Shown here: one piece after another, positions 58,500-64,000 of the stretch | Numbering within the stretch: the first letter of the stretch is position 1 | Layout of the letters: the number at the start of each line of letters is the position of its first letter | DNA from: Mesorhizobium loti | GTDB lineage: Bacteria; Pseudomonadota; Alphaproteobacteria; Rhizobiales; Rhizobiaceae | Reading direction: 5' to 3' | DNA: 64,000 nt | Assembly (NCBI RefSeq): GCF_002858745.1 | Contig: NZ_PJRO01000002.1 | Location: 283,006 to 347,005 of the forward strand | Made by a program: the position numbers and the translations under genes | The notes under the pieces: generated by a model | What the model was told of the DNA's origin: nothing | Database searches by the model: none | Seen by the model: the letters and a program-made list of their open reading frames with translations, nothing else

Positions 58500-61130
58500 A
58501 TGTTTTTTCGATTTGTCCGCCTTTTGCTTCTCCTGGTTTTCACCATCGCCATGCCGGCGTTGGTGCTGGCACAGGCCGAAATTCCGTTACTCGGCGAACC
58601 CGCCCGGCAGGCAGCGCCGACCCCGCAGCCGGATCAGCCGGCCGCACCACCGCAAGTCGCTCCCAATGGGACCATTCAGCCCGCACAGACGCCCGCGCAA
58701 GCTGCACCAACGGCGGGGCAGGCCGTGCCGGCGCAGACGCCTCCACCTGATGCGCTTGTGCTGGAACAGCAGAACGCCCTGAAGGCCCTGGTGGCGAAGA
58801 CGGACAATTTCGCCAAACAGATCGATGGCAACCAGGAGGACGACGGTACACTGGTCGAGATCCGTACCCAACTGGAGGATCTTTCCAGGCAGGCGCTCGG
58901 CACGGCCACTGTCTTCCGGCCGCGGCTGACCGAAATCAACGCCCGGCTTGAGCAGTTGGGGCCACCGCCGGCACAGGGGCAGCCGGCGGAACCGGACATC
59001 GTCGCCACGGAGCGCAAGGCACTGACGACGGAAAAAGCCGAGATCAACGCCATTATCGCTGGCGCGCAGACGCTCTCGGTCCGTATCGCGACGATGGGCG
59101 ACAAGATTTCCACCCTGCGCAGCGAACTTTTCCGCAAGACGCTGACCAAGCGTTATGCGCTGAACGATCTCCTGAGCACCAAGCTTGCTGTCGACGCGAA
59201 CACCGAATTTTCCAATCTGTCCAGTGCCGTTACGTCCTGGTTTTCCTTCGTCCTGAAGTTCAAGTACCAGGCCGCACTGGTCGCGACACTCATGGCGCTG
59301 GTGGCGGCGCTGGTTTTGCATGTCGTGGTGCGGCGCATCTTCGGTCGCATCTTCGAGCCGGACCCGACTGTCGAAGACCCGATCTATCTCAGCCGCTTGT
59401 CAGCAGCCTTCTGGTCAACCTTGTTGCCGACGCTCGGTCTTGGCGTCTTCCTGAGCCTGGCCTATTTCTTTTTCGACTACTACGGGGTGCTGAGGGGGGA
59501 TATCGGCGTCTTCCTGAGCTCGATCATGGGCGTGATCCTGATCGTGTTCTGCGTCCATCGTCTGACCAATGCCGCGCTCTCGCCCAATATGCCCAAATGG
59601 CGATTGATCCGGGTCGAATCCGGTCCGGCGCGCTGGCTGGTGTGGCTGTCCACTGCCATGGCGGTGGTGCTGGGCGTCAACGGCTTCCTGTCTGTGGTGA
59701 ATGAACAGATGGGCTCGCCGCTGTCGCTCACGGTCGGGCGCAGCTTTGTCGCCACCATCATCGTCGGCCTGATCCTGATCATGATGGGCCTAGTGCGGCC
59801 TTTCCGGACGAAGTCCGGCGAGTGGCGGCCGTGGCCAGCCTGGCTGCGCTTCCTCGCCTACGCGCTTGGGATCATAACGATCGTCGCCGCCTTGCTTGGC
59901 TATATCGGTTTCGCCAATTTCCTGGCGGGTCAGATCGTGGTGACCAGCACGCTCCTGATCACCGCCTATATCGGTTTCCTGTCGGCCCGTGCCATTGGCG
60001 CCGAGGGTGGTTTTGCGGAAACTTCCGTGGGACGCTGGATTGCCGGTCGGACAAGCCTGGAAGAAGGCACGCTCGATCAACTGGGGCTGGCGACAAGCAT
60101 TGCCCTCAATCTCTTGATCGTCATCGTCTTTCTGCCGATGCTGCTTCTGATGTGGGGATTCCAGTTCGCCGACATCCAGGCCTGGGCCTACAGGATCGCG
60201 ATGGGGATCACGGTCGGATCGGTCACCATTTCGCTGTTCGGCATCCTGACAGGCGTGATCGTCTTTATTCTCGGTTATTTCCTGACGCGCTGGTTCCAAT
60301 CCTGGCTCGACGATTCCGTGATGGCACGCGGCAAGGTCGACACCGGCGTGCGCAACTCGATCCGCTTGGTGATCGGCTATGCCGGTGTTGCCTTGGCGGC
60401 GGTCGTCGGTATCTCATCGGCCGGCATCAATCTGTCGAACCTCGCGCTCATCGCCGGTGGTCTTTCCCTCGGTCTCGGTTTCGGCTTGCAGAACGTCGTC
60501 TCCAACTTTGTCTCCGGCCTGATCCTGCTCGCCGAACGGCCGTTCAAGGTGGGTGACTGGATTGTGGCCGGAGACATCAGCGGTACGGTGAAGAAGATCA
60601 GCGTGCGCGCCACGGAGATCGAGACCTTCCAGCGCCAGTCGGTGATCCTGCCGAACTCCAACCTCATCAATAGTGCGGTCGGCAACTGGACGCACCGCAA
60701 CAAGCTTGGCCGTGTCGAGATCAAGGTCGGCGTCGCCTATGGCTCGGATGTCCGGCGTGTGCACGAAATCCTGCTCGAGATCGCGCGCGGGCATCAACTG
60801 GTGCTGAAGAACCCGGAACCTTTCGTACAATTCGTCAATTTCGGCCAGAACGCGCTTGAGTTCGAAGTCCGCATCTTCCTGGCCGACATCATGAATGGCG
60901 GTTCGGTCCAGAACGATATCCGTTTCGCCATCATAGACGTTTTCGGCAAGGAAGGCATCGAGATACCGTCCGCACCACGCCAGCAGATGCCTCACGCCGA
61001 CAAGGAGCCCTGGCCCGCCGACGACGACAAGACCGAAGCCCTGCACGCAGAGGAAGAGGCGGCCAAGGAGGAGGCGGAACGTAACCAGCCGAAGGGTCGC
61101 CGCCGGCCACGCCGGCCCGATCCAGGCTAA
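58500..61130 (+). CDS. MscS-family mechanosensitive channel with large N-terminal region
   Basis: The 876-residue inner-membrane protein has a signal peptide (LLLLVFTIAMPALVLAQA), a Pro/Ala/Gln-rich linker and a DUF3772-like coiled coil (about residues 90-230). About nine or ten membrane helices follow, then the MscS core: LSLGLGFGLQNVVSNFVSGL, the Gly/Ala-rich pore helix, and ILLAERPFKVGDWIVAGDIS with GTVKKISVRATEIETFQ, the beta domain. The charged tail is rich in Glu and Lys. It probably opens on membrane tension and may have redundant MscK-like properties. ATG 58500 is the start that gives a good signal peptide. Confidence 0.9.
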   Translation: MFFRFVRLLLLLVFTIAMPALVLAQAEIPLLGEPARQAAPTPQPDQPAAPPQVAPNGTIQPAQTPAQAAPTAGQAVPAQTPPPDALVLEQQNALKALVAKTDNFAKQIDGNQEDDGTLVEIRTQLEDLSRQALGTATVFRPRLTEINARLEQLGPPPAQGQPAEPDIVATERKALTTEKAEINAIIAGAQTLSVRIATMGDKISTLRSELFRKTLTKRYALNDLLSTKLAVDANTEFSNLSSAVTSWFSFVLKFKYQAALVATLMALVAALVLHVVVRRIFGRIFEPDPTVEDPIYLSRLSAAFWSTLLPTLGLGVFLSLAYFFFDYYGVLRGDIGVFLSSIMGVILIVFCVHRLTNAALSPNMPKWRLIRVESGPARWLVWLSTAMAVVLGVNGFLSVVNEQMGSPLSLTVGRSFVATIIVGLILIMMGLVRPFRTKSGEWRPWPAWLRFLAYALGIITIVAALLGYIGFANFLAGQIVVTSTLLITAYIGFLSARAIGAEGGFAETSVGRWIAGRTSLEEGTLDQLGLATSIALNLLIVIVFLPMLLLMWGFQFADIQAWAYRIAMGITVGSVTISLFGILTGVIVFILGYFLTRWFQSWLDDSVMARGKVDTGVRNSIRLVIGYAGVALAAVVGISSAGINLSNLALIAGGLSLGLGFGLQNVVSNFVSGLILLAERPFKVGDWIVAGDISGTVKKISVRATEIETFQRQSVILPNSNLINSAVGNWTHRNKLGRVEIKVGVAYGSDVRRVHEILLEIARGHQLVLKNPEPFVQFVNFGQNALEFEVRIFLADIMNGGSVQNDIRFAIIDVFGKEGIEIPSAPRQQMPHADKEPWPADDDKTEALHAEEEAAKEEAERNQPKGRRRPRRPDPG

Positions 61131-61270
61131 CCAACGAGGCTGGTCTACCCAATTGCGGCATGAATGGGGCATTCAGTTGCGGTTCAGCTTGTTTCTCCTA
61201 TAAGCTCGATTGCGAAGGGCGAAAATGCCTCGCAGAACGCAACAGAGGCGGTGGAAACACCGGAATTGCA

Positions 61271-61534
61271 ATGTGGAAAACCCTCATCGCCGCCGTCGCT
61301 CTCATAGCCGCGAGCGAGGTGGGCCATACAGCCAGTGCGGTCAACAAGGATAATGAAACGCGCACGCTGATCGTGACGGAAGGTGGCGGCAAGAGTGAGC
61401 TGACGCTCGCTGGCGGCGAGACCGTCGAATTCTGCGCAAGCGGCTGTTTCGTGACCTTGCCTAACGGCGACCTGGAAGCCCTGACCGGTTCCGAGACCGT
61501 TGTGATATCCGGCGGCAACGCGACCGTAAAATAA
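61271..61534 (+). CDS. Small exported protein of unknown function
   Basis: The 87-residue protein has a signal peptide (TLIAAVALIAASEVGHTASA) and a short beta-rich mature part with two cysteines (VEFCASGCFVTLPNGDLEAL) and a repeated VIV/VVIS pattern. It is probably periplasmic with one disulfide. No family recognised. GGA lies six bases before the ATG. A strong intrinsic terminator follows at 61563-61590. Confidence 0.7.
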   Translation: MWKTLIAAVALIAASEVGHTASAVNKDNETRTLIVTEGGGKSELTLAGGETVEFCASGCFVTLPNGDLEALTGSETVVISGGNATVK

Positions 61535-61562
61535 GCGCGAGGCGCTTGCTGCGAAGAGATGA

Positions 61563-61590
61563 GGCCGGACATTTGTCCGGCCTTTAATTT
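61563..61590 (+). terminator. Intrinsic terminator
   Basis: A perfect eight-base stem GGCCGGAC/GTCCGGCC around ATTT is followed by TTTAATTT. It ends transcription of the small exported-protein gene. Confidence 0.85.
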
Positions 61591-61710
61591 AGCTGATGTC
61601 TGATTGGCCGGGCCGCGTCGCGCGGCTTTTTTGCAATGTCGCAAACAGGCTGCAATCGCATGGCTGCGCCCTATAGTGTGCGCGCCAGCATCATCTCGGA
61701 GTGGCATGCA

Positions 61711-64000
61711 ATGGCAGGGTTCCCGAAAAAGGCGAAGGTCGTCATCATCGGGTTGGGGGGCATCGTCGGCGCGTCGGTTGCGCATCATCTGATCGAACGC
61801 GGATGGGACGATATCGTCGGCATCGATAAATCCGGCATCCCGACAGACGTTGGCTCGACCGCGCACGCTTCCGACTTCTGCTACATGACCAGCCACGACT
61901 TCCTGTCCTGCTGGACATCGCTTTATTCCGTCGAGTTCTACGAGAAGATGGGGCACTACGCCCGCATAGGCGGTCTCGAAGTGGCGCGGGTCGGCGATGA
62001 TACCCGCATGGACGAGATCAAGCGCAAGGTTGCTTCCGCCAAAGCCTTCGGCACGCGCGCGCGGCTGATCGAGCCGGCCGAGATCAAGGAAAAATTCCCG
62101 CTCATCGAAGAAGGCCTGGTGCAGGGCGGCCTGTGGGATCCCGATGCCGGTCTGGTCATTCCACGCTCCCAGACGGTCGCAGGCAAGCTGGTCGACCAGG
62201 GCGTGGCTGCCGGCAAGCTGCAGTCCTTCGCCAACACACCGGCGAAATCTCTGGTCATAGAGGGCGGCCGCATCAAGGGCGTGGTCACGGATCGTGGTAC
62301 GATCGAGGCCGATTACGTCGTGGTCTGTGCGGGCCTTTGGGGCCGGCTGATCGCCGAAATGGCCGGCGAAGACCTGCCCGTAATGCCGGTCGACCATCCA
62401 CTCACCTTCTTTGGCCCGTACAACGAATTCGCCGGGACCGGCAAGGAGATCGGCTGGCCACTGCTGCGCGACCAGGGCAATTCCGCCTATATGCGCGACA
62501 CCGGCGATCCGAAGACTACCGAAGGCGGTCAGATCGAGTGGGGCTATTACGAGGAGAAAAACCCGCGTCTCTGCCATCCACGCGACCTGCTCGAGAAGCA
62601 TGAAGCACGCCTGTCGCCGTCGCAGCGTGATCTGGAAATGGAGCAGATTCTCGAACCGCTCGAACGTGCGATCGAGCTGACGCCGATCCTCGGGGAACTC
62701 GGCTACAACGAAAGCCATTCCTTCAATGGCCTCCTGCAAGTGTCGGCGGCCGGCGGCGCATCCTGCGGCGAGAGCCAGAAGGTGCGGGGCCTGTGGTATG
62801 CCGTTGCCGTCTGGGTCAAGGACGGTCCCGGCTACGGCAAGTTGATCGCCGACTGGATGACGGATGGGCGTACCGAGGTCGATCATGCGTCCATCGACTT
62901 CAGTCGCTTCTACGCGCATCAGCTCGAAGAAGGTTTCATCGAAGGTCGTTGCGGCGAGGCTGCGCAGAAGATCTATACCCCGGCCGTCCATCCGCGCGAG
63001 CCCTATGCAACAGGCCGAAACGTCAAGCACTCACCTTTTTACGAGCGTGAGAAGGAACTTGGCGGCTATTTCATGGAGCTCGGTGGATGGGAGCGTGCGC
63101 ATGGCTACGCCGCCAACGAACATCTGCTTGCAAAATACGGCAACCGCGTTCCGGTGCGCGAGAACGAGTGGGACAACCGCCATTTCTGGCGCGTGTCGAA
63201 CGCCGAACATCTCGCCATGAGCGAGGACTGCGGCATCGTCAACCTGTCGCATTTCTACATGTTCGACGTCGAAGGACCCGACCATGTCGAACTGATGGAA
63301 TGGCTGTGCGCGGCCAAGATCGGTGGCGACAACAATATCGGCAAGGGTATTTACACGCACTTCCTCGACGACGAGGGCATGGTGCGCGCCGACCTCACGG
63401 TCATTCGCATGACCGACCGTTGCCGCGTCATCGACGGAGCGGATGCCGGCCCGCGCGACTTCCACTATGTGAAGAGGATGGCCGAGGACAAAGGCTTCAA
63501 TGTCACTGTGACCGACGTGGCCGAGAAGTTCGTCACCGTCGGCATATGGGGGCCGAACGCCCGTACGACGTTGCAGAAGGTGGTCGAGGATCCGGCAGGA
63601 CTCGCGCCGGAAAACTTCCCCTTCGCGGCCATCAAGCCGGTCAGGATTGCAGGCAAGGATGTGACGGCCTTCCGCATTTCTTATGTCGGTGAGCAGGGCT
63701 GGGAGCTGCATATGCGCTACGAGGATGGCCTGGCCGTCTGGGATGCGCTGCGCGCCACCGGCGTGATGGCCTTCGGTGTCGAGACTTACGCCAATTCACG
63801 CCGCATGGAAAAAAGCCTGCGCCTGCAGAACGCCGACCTGCTGACCGAATACAATCTTCTGGAAAGCGACCTCCAGCGTCCGAAGGTCAAGGAAGCGGAT
63901 TTTCGCGGTAAGGCGAAACATCTCGAACACAGGGCGCGGGATCATCAGCCGGCGATACTGTGCACGCTGATGATGTCCGACAATGTCGATTCCAGAGGTG
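61711..64000 (+). CDS. FAD/GcvT-domain oxidoreductase (copy C), cut by the window edge
   Basis: The frame is open from ATG 61711 to the last base (763 codons). The FAD-binding start is AKVVIIGLGGIVGASVAHHL; the motif is GLGGIVG rather than the GGGIVG of copies A and B. IDKSGIPTDVGSTAHASDF follows where copies A and B have the TWHAAG block, so the flavin-attachment histidine context differs. The GcvT half is present (ISYVGEQGWELHMRYEDG, GVETYANSRRMEKSLRLQNA). It is another dimethylglycine/sarcosine dehydrogenase-like enzyme but belongs to a different branch. GGAG lies nine bases upstream of the start. Confidence 0.85.
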   Translation, partial: MAGFPKKAKVVIIGLGGIVGASVAHHLIERGWDDIVGIDKSGIPTDVGSTAHASDFCYMTSHDFLSCWTSLYSVEFYEKMGHYARIGGLEVARVGDDTRMDEIKRKVASAKAFGTRARLIEPAEIKEKFPLIEEGLVQGGLWDPDAGLVIPRSQTVAGKLVDQGVAAGKLQSFANTPAKSLVIEGGRIKGVVTDRGTIEADYVVVCAGLWGRLIAEMAGEDLPVMPVDHPLTFFGPYNEFAGTGKEIGWPLLRDQGNSAYMRDTGDPKTTEGGQIEWGYYEEKNPRLCHPRDLLEKHEARLSPSQRDLEMEQILEPLERAIELTPILGELGYNESHSFNGLLQVSAAGGASCGESQKVRGLWYAVAVWVKDGPGYGKLIADWMTDGRTEVDHASIDFSRFYAHQLEEGFIEGRCGEAAQKIYTPAVHPREPYATGRNVKHSPFYEREKELGGYFMELGGWERAHGYAANEHLLAKYGNRVPVRENEWDNRHFWRVSNAEHLAMSEDCGIVNLSHFYMFDVEGPDHVELMEWLCAAKIGGDNNIGKGIYTHFLDDEGMVRADLTVIRMTDRCRVIDGADAGPRDFHYVKRMAEDKGFNVTVTDVAEKFVTVGIWGPNARTTLQKVVEDPAGLAPENFPFAAIKPVRIAGKDVTAFRISYVGEQGWELHMRYEDGLAVWDALRATGVMAFGVETYANSRRMEKSLRLQNADLLTEYNLLESDLQRPKVKEADFRGKAKHLEHRARDHQPAILCTLMMSDNVDSRG

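Overview
The window looks like a chromosomal segment of an alphaproteobacterium of the order Rhizobiales, most likely Mesorhizobium or a close Phyllobacteriaceae relative. The base composition is high GC. The gene set is typical of that group: a class I PHB synthase, a riboswitch-controlled cobalt/cobalamin block, a sarcosine oxidase operon, several dimethylglycine-dehydrogenase-like enzymes, and rhizobial intergenic palindromes. The genus is inferred from gene content and protein style, not from a database search.

Layout. 1-6.4 kb holds the end of a lolC/E permease gene, a 28-residue membrane microprotein, lipB, tRNA-Leu(GAG), mgtE, a MerR regulator and a LuxR-type regulator. 6.4-18.35 kb looks like a genomic island. 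It is bounded on the right by an intact tRNA-Glu(TTC) gene and on the left by a decayed copy of that tRNA's 3' half in the same orientation, and it contains IS630 and IS5 transposase remnants and a broken XRE regulator. Its payload is a tightly packed minus-strand operon for a CDP-linked deoxysugar: C-methyltransferase, GtrB-like glycosyltransferase, CDP-glucose 4,6-dehydratase, a 695-residue polytopic protein, glucose-1-phosphate cytidylyltransferase, GtrA-like protein, methyltransferase and Gfo/Idh oxidoreductase. A divergent, AT-rich 560-residue polytopic gene lies beside it. 18.6-29.3 kb is core-like: a GNAT enzyme, a small conserved protein, an M15-like lipoprotein, phaC, a small lipoprotein behind a 20-codon upstream ORF, an alaC-like aminotransferase, homoserine dehydrogenase, two membrane proteins and an MFS transporter.

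29.4-34.2 kb is a cobalamin block: riboswitch, cbtB, cbtA, cobP, cobO, divergent cobD and cobC, and a tyrosine-phosphatase-like gene. 34.2-42.7 kb is a probable catabolic locus: creatininase-family and RidA genes opposite an NMT1/THI5-type ABC importer, a cytosine-deaminase-like amidohydrolase, a GlcD-type flavoprotein and two tandem flavodoxin-fold reductases. The substrate is unknown but is likely a nitrogen heterocycle. 42.7-50.2 kb is an operon of two FAD/GcvT oxidoreductases, an aminotransferase and a HAD phosphatase beneath an XRE-cupin regulator. 50.3-53.1 kb has a nitroreductase, a DHA2-type MFS exporter and a second RidA. 53.1-58.3 kb is soxBDAG (heterotetrameric sarcosine oxidase). 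The window ends with an MscS-type channel, a small exported protein and a third FAD/GcvT oxidoreductase that runs off the edge.

Together the right half is strongly biased toward oxidation of N-methylated and nitrogenous compounds (sarcosine or dimethylglycine type) with folate-linked one-carbon capture. The left half carries an acquired module that probably decorates surface polysaccharide with an unusual CDP-derived, possibly C-methylated, sugar.
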